Source: Phoronis australis
Taxonomy: Eukaryota > Phoronida > Phoronidae
NCBI GenBank assembly: GCA_002633005.1
Contig: NMRA01000788.1
Span: 1-64,000, forward strand
Length of the DNA: 64,000 nucleotides
Direction of reading: 5' to 3'
The notes under the pieces are model-generated. The model saw only the letters and a list, made by a program, of their open reading frames with translations. It did no database searches and was not told the origin of the DNA. Positions within the stretch are counted from its first letter, which is position 1, and each line of letters begins with the position of its first letter. Position numbers and translations under genes: made by a program. Positions 20,325 through 32,473 of this stretch are shown here, piece after piece.

Positions 20325-22532
20325 AGTCGTTATCCCCCGTTATCTAGAGCCCGAGTGGATTTTGGAGAATTGACCTATTGAAAGCTCCGCCACTATGCGA
20401 GAAGTCACGTGATACCCGACAACCGAACGAGGTGTAAGAGGCAAATACACTGTCGCTAAACGACGTTCCTGGTGGAATCGATGAGTGTTTTTGCACTATT
20501 TGAAAACGCTTCGGTAGAGACAAGAGACGATGCTTTTCAACAGAGAATCGTACGTTCATAATATGGGAATTTGTAAAGGTGACGATGAAAAAATAAGTGC
20601 TCGAGGAGCCAGAGAAAATCCGAAGAACCCCTCGGCTTCGGGGCCACCTTCACCTGACAAATGACAAGGCCACTGATACGATATGTTCATGTAAAGCTGG
20701 GTATGTACCTTAAAGTCGAATTATCTGTACGATTCCATAGATTTCATGATCTTTCGAATAAAATCAGTTAAGATTCACCGATATTATTATTCTGTCGTCT
20801 GCTAAATTTAGCCAAATGAAAAGTAGGTCACAACTGGTAGGACTCCGGAGTAAAGTAGGTCATAGATTACAGACAACACATGCACTATAGTCTCTGACTA
20901 GGTCGACTCGATAGCACTGTTTACACTTTTCCAATATTGTAACGAAATATGTAAATATTTTGATAAAAAATTCAGGTCCATAGCTCAGGTACACACTCAT
21001 CTCATCCTAGGCAAACAGTTAGCTCCGGTAGGGTCTAGGGCTGTGTCTAAGTCAAATTAATGTCTGGAATTCAGCGGCGGATCTAGGACACCACAGGGGG
21101 CCCAACATATGTTGCCTCGTGGAAATGGGCAAAGTGCGATTGTATGTGCACAGGTGGCCCGAAAGTTGCAGGGGCCAGGGATGTAGACCTTTGGACCTCA
21201 GTTCAGAAAATCTATCGGTGGACTAAAAAAACAGGAACGTAATTCCGCCTCGATCTGGGGTCTGAGCCCCTCTCTTCCGCTACCGGTCCTAGTTACTGAA
21301 CTCAATATTTCCTCACGCTTCACGTTCTTGCTGTTTCAGTTTGCTTGCGGCAGTCAACGGGGGGGGGCAGCCCCCCTCTAAATCCGCCTATTGTTCGTTT
21401 GCACCATTTAAGACCAGACATTTAAATTAGGCCTACCTGCTTGTGAACTTGACATTTTTTGTAGTTTCATTCCATAAAGGTAGCTTTCATTTAAATTTGT
21501 ATTTAGCATGATCACTAAGTCGTGGTATGGTTACAAAAGAGTACAAGTCTGGTGTGGTAGTTGCAAAAATAGGGTATTTACAAAAATAATTCAAATTCTT
21601 TTTTAAAGCTTCATAAATCTAAATATCATGTTTGAACAACTTTAAAATGAGCTCTCTCTAACTCTACAGACATAGTGTATACTAGAGGTACACGTCAAAA
21701 AGTAACTCAACAGTTTATTTTTAGTGACAACAGCTCGACCAAGCCTTTGAGTTCCGGCAGTTACCTAGTGCCCTTCCCTGTGCCGATCGAATCTCTGAAT
21801 TTTGACCGGGAGAGAAGTTCAGTTGAACGCCAGCCTACGGTTTATGAATAACAAAAATGTACCTCTGATACGAAACAAAATAATGTCCATTAGGTTGAAA
21901 TAAATAAAAAAATATTAAATAAAAATGTCCTTGAAAACAACAATTTCCGGGGACTACCGCTAGAGTGCTGAGATCCAGCAGGTGCCGCCAGAGACAAAGG
22001 CGGCCAGACGTAAGAAATTCGGGAGTCAAAATCTGAGATAGCCCTGCACCATAGCCACTAAGGTGAAAAGTGCGTATCTTGGAACTAATATATTTGTGTT
22101 TATTATAGCCTTCGAGTTATCATCGCTAAGTTCATCTGCTCGTGCGGCCGTACAGTTTGATCCATAGTTTACGCTTTTCAACATCATTTTTCGGCTTAGG
22201 ACATGCCAAAAAATGACGGGATATTATTCTGGAACAGCATAACGGCTTTCGGTGCTACACACGCCATATCAACACCGTTTCCCCATTCTTAGTGGACAAT
22301 TTCTTGAGCTACAGACTAAAGTTAATTTTACTCGACTACGCGTGGTTTGTCGGGTAAAATGGAGGCTTGGAAACGCAGACGAAGGTGTGCCAAGAATGCT
22401 GCATTCTGATTGGTCAACTAAGCCGTCCGTCATAATCCTGGCGATAGGTCAATTATCGCCCGAGGGGCGTTAGCCCTGAGGGTGATAATTCTACAAAATC
22501 CACGAGGGCTCTAGATAAGGGGGATAACGGCT
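20325..22532. mobile_element. 2.2-kb non-autonomous TIR element inside LINE remnant
   Basis: The left end AGTCGTTATCCCCCGTTATC, followed by TAGAGCCC and GTGGATTTTG, is matched inverted at the right end (AGCCGTTATCCCCCTTATC and the same following blocks) over about 50 bp, with a few changes and one indel. A second inner inverted block (AATTGACCTAT) follows. No transposase frame is present. It carries a nested hAT-like insert (21072-21393). The flanks do not give a clear target duplication, so the class is open. Confidence 0.65.
21072..21393 (+). mobile_element. hAT-like MITE, family 2, longer or composite copy
   Basis: Starts CAGCGGCGGATCTAGG and ends CTAAATCCGCCTATTG, an inverted CAnnnGCGGAT terminus. 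The first 80 bp match the inverse of 7883-7965. The internal TTCCGCCTCGATCTGG at about 21243 looks like another terminus, so this may be two elements joined. No matching target duplication was found. Confidence 0.55.
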
Positions 22533-23080
22533 GAGAACATGTAATAATCTATTTATACCACATACTAAAGGAGAAACATTGCAATGAATCGATTTACCTT
22601 TTCTGACTCTCCACGGCTTTGTAACTACTTTCTATGTCAGAGGCCCGGGGTCGGAGGTCGTGACCTTTTAAGAAAAGAAGGGATACTTTTGTCAAATAAT
22701 GCTTTTACTCAAAACCAATTGAAAACTCAAATATAATAGAAATAAATTGAATTTATAAATTAAGTTTTACCATCTGTTATAGCTTAAAACACGTTTTTTT
22801 CACGCTAAGCTTCGACAGGGAAATTAGGTTACCACTGGTAACTGAATATAATTCTCAAGTCAAACATCCTGACGACACGATACCCGCATTCAAACTGGAG
22901 ATCGGTGATTTACAAGTAAGAGGACATGAGAGAAAAATTTCACTGAATTAAGATATCATTTTTATGGAAATTTTGTGTCTTATTTTTCGTAGCGTATAAT
23001 ACAGTACAATGCGGTTTGTTGAGCATGCGATTATTGCGCGTGCTCATTTAAGTATTCTATTTTCACTCTTGATGACGTCA
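22533..23080. other. Non-coding, nothing recognised
   Basis: Sequence between the TIR element and the tRNA-like segment. It does not continue the LINE reading frame. Confidence 0.4.
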
Positions 23081-23149
23081 GTCGCTGCATGGTGTAGTGG
23101 TAAAGTCGGCGACCAGCAACATCAGGGTACCGAGTTCGTCTCCGTCCTC
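23081..23149 (+). repeat. tRNA-like segment (possible SINE head)
   Basis: TGGTGTAGTGG at 23090-23100 fits a pol III A box, and GAGTTCGTCTCC near 23132 is a one-to-two-change B box at tRNA-like spacing. Pairing across the whole segment is imperfect, so it is more likely a decayed SINE head or tRNA pseudogene than a working tRNA. It ends about 30 bp before LINE C-terminal coding sequence begins. Confidence 0.4.
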
Positions 23150-23177
23150 AGTTACTCAAATACTACCAACGCTGCTG

Positions 23178-23950
23178 TGCTGGGTGAAGTGGGTCGATAT
23201 CCTTTATATTTTAAGTACTTTACAAGATGCGTTAAATAATGGTTACGATTACAAGAAATGCCAGAGTATAGATATCCCAGAAAATCCTATAACATGTTGA
23301 AGTCATTAGATGACAGTAAGAAAACCTGGGCCACTTGTATCAAACATTTATTACAGGGTTATGGTTTTGGCTTTGTTTGGGCACAACAAAATGTTGGCGA
23401 TATTGGTGTATTTTTGAAAAAATTACTCAGACAGTTAAAGACTGCGCCTTCCAAGAATGGGATTGTAAAGTTAGAAATAGTAGTAAACTCGTACTTTTTC
23501 TGAGCTGCAAAAGAACTTAAATGTTGTTTCATATCTCAAAGTTATAAAATATGGGGAAATTTGAAGGTATTTAACTAAAACACGTTGCTCTCCTCATACT
23601 CTTGAAGTTCAGGTTGCGCGAGGAAGAGTAGATAGAAAACTGAGGCTGTGCAAATATTGCAAGAAATGTAATTTGTACGAAATTGAAGACGAATTTCACT
23701 TCTTAACAAGATGCTTTCTGTGTGATCACTTGAGGATCCAATTTATTCCACAATCGTCACAATGCGATACTACATCATTTTTAAGTTACATGAATAACGT
23801 TTTAAGTGCCTTCTTGGTTAATCTTTCAAAATTCACCAAGAAAGCTTTTCTTATAAGAGCCAGTGTCTAAACGCTTCAGCATTCTGATTGTTATTTTATT
23901 ATGTTTATGGTGTGTACTATGGGCCGCTGGCCTTTTATGTACAAAGAATA
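23178..23950 (+). pseudogene. Degenerate LINE ORF2, C-terminal part and 3' end
   Basis: Begins at LGEVGRYPL, aligning with GEMGRYSL of the intact ORF2. It continues through a region like VNDVKKLLFQFGFG (here CIKHLLQGYGFG) to the knuckle LCKYCKKCN...EDEFHFLTRC at about 23650-23715, in several frames with stops. The 3' end GGGCCGCTGGCC near 23921-23932 followed by AAAGAATAAA corresponds to the intact LINE 3' stem-loop. It may be the tail of the remnant at 18285-20324 or a separate 5'-truncated insertion. Confidence 0.75.
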
Positions 23951-24821
23951 AACTATAGGTGATGAATCACATTACGTCCGAATTTGAGTCCCGTTTTTAC
24001 GAGCAACCGTCACGACATCCTCATTTCTGGTGTAACAAATCCCGTATTATCTCAGGAACATAGAGCTGAGAACCATCGTTGCCGTGGATACAGATTTCCT
24101 TTCCCCATAATTAAGCTTCAAGCGCCTTACCGAAAACTCGAGTGTCGAACATTTGCAAAAGGTCCACCTTTCTAGAAATTCGAACCACCCCCGCGCAATG
24201 CTGGCCACGGGCCTGAATTATACAAGACTATTCCAGCTGCATCTGCCTCTGTGTGATTCTTACAGTAACCACAATGCCAAAAACAACATTCCCAAACAGT
24301 CCTTTAATTTTTCAGTTATAACTTCCAAAAAGTCCAAGGGTTATCAAACCCCCGGATAACGGCGGGGTAAAGCNNNNNNNGGTAAAGCAGAGACCGGTTG
24401 GGATTTCCGTTCAGTGTTACAATCACAAAGGCAAACTGAGAATTTATTGGGCTATGTTATGGAAAAGAGTTATGACTGATGTCATCCATGGGTAATTATG
24501 CAACTGCCCAGACGTCATTAAAAATGAATAAAAAACAGCGGTAAAATCGGGGGCCTCAAGTGTCCCTCCGCGGATGGGAGGGGGGTGCGTTCACACCCGT
24601 CTTACCTCGTTGGCTGCAGATATGAACTGAAGTATCTAAAAATTTCCCCTGCTGCTAAAGAAAACTTTCACTTGCCTATGAGTTAATACCTCCTGAACTA
24701 CGTCTGGTATTTAAAAGTTTTATCCTGGTTAGTTAAACGCTGCATTTGTTGTGAAAGTGTTATTATTCCTAGTTCATTTTGGTGGTTTCTGACTAGCCAA
24801 AGTACATAGATTTTTTTGTAA
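23951..24821. other. Non-coding; small repeat X fragment and 7-bp gap
   Basis: Near 24155-24200, GCAAAAGGTCCAC followed by an AAATTCGA block matches part of dispersed repeat family X (29460-29490). Seven Ns at 24374-24380. Nothing else recognised. Confidence 0.45.
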
Positions 24822-26100
24822 TAATAATAACAATAACAATAATAATAGTAATAGTAATAACAGAATAGCTTTTACTTGAACAAGGGAAGCCATCGCCCCA
24901 CAGTTCACAATTGTATACATAAACTTTATACATACGTACGCAGCCATTAAAGATTCAATATTTTGCTTCTGATCGTCATTGCCCTTTGTATATACATTGA
25001 AGTGTTTTTTAATTGTTTTCAGTACTAGATTTCGTAGCAGCGTGGTACGAATCTATTTTTTAAATCTACCATTACTGGACAGCGTAACATGAAATGCTCT
25101 TCTGCCTCAATATTTCCTGCATTACACAAGTTACAAGTTCTTTCACCTCGGAAAATATAATTTCTTCTGTCATTTTCAATTTCTAATGTGCGAGTTAAAC
25201 ATCTGCTGTTCTCTAGGTAAAACATATGCTGCTGTGTCCCCTCGTAAATATTTTTCACAAGACAACTCAGAATTAACTCTTCTGTAAAATTCGCACCTAT
25301 TTGTACTTTCTACAACTGACTTTGAAAGTTAGCATCTCTCTGCCTTTGTTTGAATTCCTATAAAAATACTGTTCATCACGGACTCCCTAGTCAAACCATT
25401 CATGACCGATACCAGTAGTATAAAACAAATGTTTAATACAGGTACAGTACACCAATTATTTTGACCGTGCAATTGCCTTTCAGATAACATCAAAAATATT
25501 GTTTTGGAAATCTATCATTTTGCATTTTCAATATTTTCAAAAATATTTTATAGGCCTACACATATAAGACGCAAATAAATCATGACGGAAACATTGACCG
25601 TTTGCCATGGCGTTGGTCTTAATGCCACTAGACAGAAACCATTTGCAGAATTTTCTTTGAACATTTTCAATTTATTTTCTATGGCTGGTACTTCATATTT
25701 CTGCGCCATAGAATAAAATGCTTATTGGGTGCTAAAGTTGTGCCAAACAATTTAAAAGCTTCTTTTAGGTCCCATTTGACACAGGAAATGTTTAACTGAA
25801 TTCATTGCTTCGTGCCTTTTGTGCGAGTGTTCTGCAGCACGCCAACTTTATCTACTAGAAAGTACAATCCCTAATTATTTATAACGACTGCAAGTCTTCA
25901 ACTCAACACCCCTATAACACCATTTTTCTGTTCTTTTTAATTGTCCTCCTTTCTTGAAAACAACTGTGTTCAAATGACTTCGGGATGTTTACAAACACAT
26001 TCCACTTTAAACAGAAATTTTCTAGCGCATTCAGTCGTCTCTCTAACTCAACAGTAGAGTCTTTACAGTTGAAAACATACTTTGTAGAATTCTCAAGAGT
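24822..26100 (-). pseudogene. Degenerate LINE ORF2 C-terminal half (third LINE)
   Basis: Read on the minus strand from about 26100. LNALENFCLKW, VVFKKGGQLKRTEKWCYRG and a YK*LG remnant align with IIVFRKGGMLRSYEKWTYDG and YKYLG of the intact LINE. ILFYGAEI near 25700 matches ILHYGCEIWG, and CNLCNAGNIEAEEHFMLRC at 25110-25170 is the CCHC knuckle. The 3' UTR carries GGGGCGATGGCTTCCC, a stem-loop like those of the other LINEs, then TTACTATTACTATTATT simple repeats (24822-24861). Several stops and frameshifts occur. A 5'-truncated fossil inserted opposite to its neighbours. Confidence 0.75.
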
Positions 26101-26439
26101 GGTCTAACCAAACCTTTTGGTATTAGTGAAAAACAATTTACCTTTTTTCTTCTCACATACCTCTTATTAAGGTTATCTCCATTCTAACTTGTATATCAAA
26201 TAAACTAAGCTTTGTCAACTAATAAAAATATATATTTTCTGAAAGAACAAAGACCAGAAAATATAAAATATACTTTTTGTATTGATGTTCCGTTATTATT
26301 TTTACGTAAAAATCTTTTTAAGTGGTATATATTTTGTATTTGAAGTTCCCAGAGAATGAAGATAAAGTATTTTGTTAGACACTTGTGAAATATTGTAAAA
26401 TTGGCCAACTTTTGTGAATAAGGTTGGAGATATCCTCAA
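26101..26439. other. Non-coding, nothing recognised
   Basis: AT-rich. The minus-strand frames here overlap the tandem repeat below and show no domain. Confidence 0.35.
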
Positions 26440-26850
26440 GTGACCTGTGTTATTTACCATTTCATTTACAATTGCTTTCTTCTGGTACCTGAAATGTTTG
26501 AGGGACTTTTGGGTTTCTGGTGAAATCTTCCAAAATGCAAATCTGATGTCACGGTTCATGCGACGCGCAGTGTGGCACCATTCGTCATTTTAAATTAGTT
26601 TAAGCCGGTACCACGAATATTTAATCTAGCTTAGATATTCAACAGCATTCAGCGAATGACATTTTTGGGAGTTTCTGGCTGGCCCGAAACAAAGTGTATT
26701 TGACATGTACTGAATCCTTTTTGCGGTACCTCGAATATTTGAGCCTCCTAAATTTGGGGGGAGGTCCTTTTTAGTTTCTATCGGGACCTTTCCAGTGTGC
26801 AATTTTCTGCCTTGAGTCATTCTGTGCTTGAAGCACCATTGTTCATTGTA
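26440..26850 (-). repeat. Two diverged direct repeats of about 220 bp
   Basis: The block around GGTACCTGAAATGTTTGAGG (about 26490) and GTGTGGCACCATTCGTCAT recurs in diverged form near 26726 (GGTACCTCGAATATTTGAG) and 26833 (GAAGCACCATTGTTCAT). On the minus strand both carry a P-x-ETxK-like frame, which may be the decayed coding strand of a repeat family. Not identified. Confidence 0.45.
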
Positions 26851-27776
26851 AATCTACCCCACGTAAGGTCCCCCAGGGGTCACACCCAGAGTGCAGACAC
26901 CGGCAGACATACATTTTTGTAAATACTGGGGTGCACAGTTGGCATCTCGTCGATCTATACTTTTAAGTAAACAAGTGCCCTGAAGCATGATTTTGTCAGT
27001 TCATTTTCTTTTTGGCACCCTTATAAAGGAAAATTCATAAAAGGTGCCCCTTAAAGGTTAAATTATAACCTAAACTCAAAACTACGTAACGTACTTAAGG
27101 TCTCACAAAATTTTGTTGAAGCATGGGTTCCCAAGTTGCTGGCGGCTGCCCACACGAGGTTTACCCCCAAAGAGCATGCCTACATCGAAAAGGATGTGCG
27201 AAGCTGGCGACGACCATCGTGGAACCGAATAAGGAGGAATTAAAGTTTGTGACGTGTGCAAATTTTGGCGAAGTCGATTTAGTTTGCGCCCCTCCCCCTC
27301 CTCAGTAACGTTTAGTGTTGTCGGGAGACGGGGTAACTAGTGGGAGGTGGGTGCACACGGAGGTAACGTGGGTATTGACTAAGGTTGAGGGGAGTAAAAC
27401 TTGTGTCGACCTCCGAGAAAAACTGGGGTGATGGCGGAGGGGAAACGAGATAACTGGGGGAGACGGTTGCGCTCACATTTGCTTCCCCCAAACGTCATAC
27501 AATCGAGATGAGTCAAAAAGTACCATTCCTTGTCAAGAACGCCAATCTATTTCTGGTTGTTTTTTTATACCGATGCCACTGTATATTGTGATACTATTGG
27601 CTAACTAGGGTTGTGCCCGTTTCAGGGGTCCCCGTGAAGTATGTAGTTAGTGATTAACTTTTGTTTACCGAAAGTACTGACTCAGACTCTGAAATTAAGT
27701 GATCCTCAAATGAGAATTGATTACTTGCACAAATTTTTGCCTGTATGCTATCAACGTACAGCTCGATCGTCTTTTA
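26851..27776. other. Non-coding; G/C-rich patch at 27120-27480
   Basis: No exon supported. The 27120-27480 patch is richer in G/C and CpG but lacks a downstream gene on the plus strand. Confidence 0.35.
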
Positions 27777-27782
27777 ACTTAC

Positions 27783-27905
27783 CCACTCTTTATGCCCATC
27801 TTCGTAAGCGATTCCAACTTTAGTTAAACTGGTACAAAGATGGTTGAATCCGAGAAGTACAGTAAGAGTTGTGAAAGCAAGATACGCCTTGGAGTTCTTT
27901 TCCAT
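27783..27905 (-). CDS. Signal-type first exon, small-protein family (copy 1)
   Basis: On the minus strand an ATG at 27905 opens 41 codons: a short polar start, a hydrophobic stretch (AYLAFTTLTVLLGF), then TKVGIAYEDGHKEW, ending at a perfect donor (TGG|GTAAGT, phase 0). The exon at 35310-35417 has the same design and sequence (TKMGVPLIYEDGHEEW|GTAAGT), and the upstream untranslated sequences are also similar. The hydrophobic stretch could be a signal peptide or a first transmembrane helix. The phase suits the second-exon type found at 33545 and 10636, but no partner was found downstream on this strand. Family not recognised. Confidence 0.5.
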
Positions 27906-28763
27906 TATTACGTTGTCTCTCAAAGAAAGATTTCAATTTCAACCTAAGTCGACTGCAGACTAAAAGCTGTTAACAGAAAGTAGTAAGTGATTGGCGGATT
28001 TAGACAAGACTCGACAAGCGTGAAAGTTGCCGTCGTTGTCGAAAACGCCAACGTAAAAAATATTTCGAAGAAAACGCCTACGCATGGTACCTACAAAGGT
28101 AGTCATGGACACCATTGATTGTATAATAATATACAAAATTAACAAACAATGGTGATGAAAAGGTCTTTCCAAATCATGGGATATTTTTCCAGGAGTCTAC
28201 TGCCAAAGACTTAAGTACACGGCTAGTACTTGTTGCACTACAGTATTTCTTCGACATACTCACACATCACCCTATCAGGACAATAGGTGACGACACCAAT
28301 TGTGGATTTTTGAAATCAAATTTCAAGTTGTTTACTCGTCTCGCTGGAGTCATGAAACTCTACAGGAGATAGGAAGCTAACCCTTCTCCACGCATATATC
28401 CATTCGCCTAGTGGATTCCGTCTCACTAACTATAATTTTCCAAGTCACTCTCGGAGATCTCTCGGCTCCCGGCCATTTTTGTTTTCACCTGAAGAGTCCT
28501 CACGGACTTGTGAGTTATGTTATTACCTCAACCCGTTTGTTGTTTGTTACCCAATACTACTTTTACGTTACAACTTCCTCGTGCAGTGCGTCGTTTAAAA
28601 AAAAAACATGTCGGTAAGCCAATTTCTCATGAAAGCCGTTTTTGTCACGGTTTGGAATAGCAAAGTTTCAAGGCATGGGGGCTCTGGCAAACGAGTGCTA
28701 GCGCATTGTAAAACGTTTCAATGGACTCAACGAGGAGTAATGCGTCGCATTCTCAAGCTTATT
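27906..28763. other. Putative upstream region of minus-strand gene copy
   Basis: The first 60 bp or so resemble the sequence above 35417, as expected for shared 5' UTR or promoter. The rest is unrecognised. Confidence 0.35.
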
Positions 28764-29644
28764 TGTTACTTGTTTGTTGTAGACGTTTTCAAAGCATACA
28801 AGGGACATAGGTATATTTGAATGGTGAGGTTGTGTGTTTAGGGTGTATGTATTGAGTACTGCTGAATCGAAAATTTTGAGCCCCGGCCCACGAAAATCAG
28901 CCAATCGACACATTTTGATCATTTCGACACAGCTTTTACCACGGGCGAATTTTGTGTATCGATTTGGCGGTTTGCCCAGATATCGACTGCCGAAAACGCG
29001 CTCATCCGGCCGTAGGACAAAGTGCTAGAAAAGGATGTTTTGCTGAAAAAAAATATATGAGATATCAGCTTCACACTTTCTAAAAGTTGATTATTGAATA
29101 CCGGAGGCGCGGGGATGTTTTAATGGTTTTCATGCAGCAGCGCTAGAGCCTTTAACCTGTTGCATGGAGTGTTGGATCAGTTTAAGTGGGCTGGCTTCAC
29201 GCTCCACCATGTCTGTGTTACCGCAGGGTCACATGTTTGACCAAAGTACCACTGCCTATATTTGGATTCTGAGTTATAAAATATGTGCATACGCGTACCT
29301 AGGGGAACTCAGGGGGTTCGAACGAGCCCCCCACTTGACGAAGTGGGCAAAAACTTCCGTCACAGAGAAACAAAAAGTCCGAAAAAGTAGAAAACGAGAC
29401 AAAAGTCCACTAAAAAGGTAGATGCGCAATTCATAACTCTGAACGTACCCCGTTTTTTAGCAAAAGGTCCACATTCTCGAAAATTCGAGCCCCTTCATTT
29501 TTAGGCTTGCATGATGTTAAAGTGTTTTCTAGAGGAAGTATAATATCTTTTCCATCTGTGGAGTTGCCTTAAAAATCCGACATTGACTCTGTTCCATGAC
29601 TTTTTTACACGACATTGGAATCTATTCGTGAAGGCCTACGCATG
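28764..29644 (+). repeat. Dispersed repeat R3, copy 1 (carries repeat X insert)
   Basis: Matches 49379-49974 in the same orientation: GTTACTTGTTTG at the left, CCGGCCCACGAAAAT and CGGTTTGCCC in the middle, and AAAAATCCGACATTGACTCT with GAAGGCCTACGCATG at the right. This copy is longer, mainly because of an insert at 29285-29514. Confidence 0.75.
29285..29514 (+). repeat. Dispersed repeat family X, copy 2
   Basis: A reverse-orientation match to 2460-2718. The paralogous R3 copy lacks it (AAATATGCGCAAGTGATTTT near 49836), which defines the insertion. GCAT occurs at both edges and may be a short target duplication. No coding capacity. Confidence 0.65.
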
Positions 29645-32422
29645 CTATTCACCAAAATAAGAAGCCGTAGTGTCAAATACACTCAACTCAACTTCACGAA
29701 AACTTAAGTGACGCGTTGATGAAAGACAAGCATCAAAGCTTTTCCTGTTACCATTTATTGAAAAATAACATTCCAGCTTACAAATATTGGAACTGAAAAG
29801 GGAGACCATTCACACGCTCACTAAGGCACACAATCACAAAGTGTATTACTCATCAATTAATGGACAAATTTCTAAACTGTCCCTAGTATTTTTCGGTTGC
29901 ATATTTTTCACTAGTGTATTAACTTCGGATAAAATTCAAAAAGGAATTAACACACAGTTTCTTTTCTCTATGCTTATTGTTGTAAATAAATAGTTTCCCC
30001 AACAGTATTTCAATATGTCAAGAAAAGGTCTAGTTTGCTAACTATACCAAAACTTACTGTTTTGTAGGAGAAGCTATCAACCAGCACACTTGTCAACAAC
30101 ATTGATCGTGATTAAGATCAATTCGGAATTGTTTTAACAAACATACTCCTATAAAAGTGTTTAATGTTACAGCTGAGTATTTATAAAAAAGCAAACATCA
30201 TTCTCCAAGTTGACATGTAGAATTTTAATAAATAATTTGAGGATAGAATTCTGAAACTGGAGTCATCTAATTCTCAGATCTTTTGTAATGAAATATTTAT
30301 CGAAACCTATTTCAGATGCCTGTTTTAATTCTGCTTATGAGTCTCGTGAAGAAAATTAAGAAATTCACAATTATGTCGATATCTTCCCCCACATCTCCGA
30401 GTAGTTTACCTAAGGGAGTAGGGAATAAAGGTAACACGGTTTTCCCATTTCCAAACAGAGCATTTAGTTTGATATTTGAGTAATACAGAACACATGCAGT
30501 TAACTTCAAGCAGTTCCTTTCAACATTTAACTTCTTTACAAGATGATAATCGAACTGTAGTATGTCACTATGTGAGGAATACAAGTCTGTACTAAATACA
30601 ATGCCCTCTTTAAACTAATCTTTGTAAGAGATGGTTTCCAAGAAACATTAATATTTAACATTAAAAAGAATTTTTTGAGATACTCGTCTTTTTTCAGAAA
30701 GGAAAACAACAAATCAAAGAAAGTTTCTTAACTAACCCAGTGGTAAAATTTAGAACACAATGAACCAATTCTAGTGTTCCATTGTGAAATGCTTTCTAAT
30801 ATTAATTATTAATGTTTCTTAGAAAAAATCCACCAAATTTTTCGAAACCTTGCATCTATGGGTGTATCGAATATAACAGATCATAGCTATTTGAAGCATT
30901 GACAACATGTTTACTTTAAAAGCCTCACAAAAGTTTAAAATATTTATCATTTTGAGTCGAGAACAGCCCGTGTACGTTCATTCTTATCATTACGTCCTTA
31001 TTAGAGAGATATATCGCGACAGAATCGACAGCATTTTGCTATCAAAAGACGTACAGATTTCGTCACACCCAACGATTTCATCACTTCAACCATCTCAAGA
31101 GGCCTGAGGTTTGGCATTAGATTTTTATTATTGAAACTTATTTTATTGTTACACACTGTCAAATCAGCCATCGTTCATTTTTACTAGAGGCAGACTGCTC
31201 AGTGAACAATACTATATTATTGTGTTTTTATTGTCAATGTTGTAACTGGCTTTCAGTCCAACTTAAAAGTAACAACAGATAATATTTGAATAAAACCTCC
31301 ATGCATAGGATTAGGATAATGTATAGAAACAGTTGTGTTACCCACAATGCCATGATGCCAAATGCCTGATTACGCATCACGTGGTGTAGCATCATATCCA
31401 GGTCAGAATCGTCGGATAATTGCGTTTGGCGGCGCGAACCTCTACAAATGTAATCATCGAAATTTCCGTTGCTGTTCGCGGCCGACAATTTCGTTACAGG
31501 TTTGCATATTTCTGTTTGTGAATCTTGAACTGAAATTGACCTTGAGGTTCTGTGACGAAATGAGGGGTAATTGACAACTTTCTTCTATGATAATCACCAT
31601 ATGAAATGGAAATCATTGATAACTTTCGATGTTATGTTTGAAATATTTTATATCACTCAATAGAAGGAACACACAACTATATATTGAGCACTTATTCTGC
31701 GGTATGTGAATCCTTACGTCCATTCATAAGTAGGCGGCAGAAATGAGAGAAGGAACAGATGCCCGCACATGTGATGTAGTAATGATAGTGTTGCGGTTGA
31801 ACCTGTAGTAAAAAACAGCTACCCACCGACATCAGGCACATTACCACGTCGGACATGATTTTGAGGCACCCTTTCTCTGAAAAAACAACATTTCGTCAAT
31901 TTAAAGTACAAATACAGTCCTGTTCGGTCTACATGCAACTTGAAAAAAAACAGAGTGACGTTCAGTGGCAAATAATAACTTTTGTCTTATCTGTTTGTTG
32001 GAATGACAACCGTTTGATCGTCACGGAATAAATCACCGGGATAGTATATTCATATGTTTTGTCGGAGCATGCTGTTGAAAGTTAGAATATGAGTCGGTGT
32101 GATAAAACACATCTCCATTTTAAGAGAGTGGTTGGATTAAGAACAACTCATTTGTTGGATCTTCTATGAAAAAGTCTACCTAATGTTGATACATCAGTCG
32201 TACATTGTAATCCTTTTGTGGGTTCTAAACCAAATTGAACAAAATTCAAAGGTAAAAAACAAAAATCGAATTAGGGCTTCTACTCTCATAAAATCGGTCG
32301 TAATATTACTTACTCTGATAGGATTCCCTTTTCGTTACCAAGTTACGCCACAAGTAGTGGATTTTCGTACTTGCAATTTTATGGTTGGCCAACCCTATTT
32401 AACTGTGGCATGTTTTCTGTAG
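29645..32422. other. Non-coding, with two weak exon-like spots
   Basis: A minus-strand frame at 31344-31488 (SDDSDLDMMLHHVMRNQAFG) ends at G|GTAACA and has a diverged nucleotide relative near 52150-52230. Another minus-strand frame near 31810-31860 starts MSDVVMCLMSVGSCFLLQ. Neither has enough support to call. The rest is AT-rich with nothing recognised. Confidence 0.3.
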
Positions 32423-32473
32423 TTGTTGATGCATTCGATGATCTTATAGATCACGAAATGGATTCCTATCAAG
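32423..32473 (+). CDS. Candidate 51-bp internal exon
   Basis: A strong acceptor (TGTTTTCTGTAG) and donor (CAAG|GTAAGG) bound an open phase 1-1 stretch ending LIDHEMDSYQ. Length, phase and the VVDxF start resemble the exon at 40014-40064 (VVDPFSSNDND). The resemblance is short and could be chance. No flanking exons were found. Confidence 0.3.

Noticed and set aside
26302-26820. Two minus-strand proteins at 26302-26820
   Set aside because: They are the two halves of a diverged direct repeat; frames are not conserved between the copies.
31808-31880. Third paralogue of the membrane-segment exon (minus strand MSDVVMCLMSVGS)
   Set aside because: Hydrophobic and near TTTTTTCAG, but the phase does not match the family and sequence similarity is too low.
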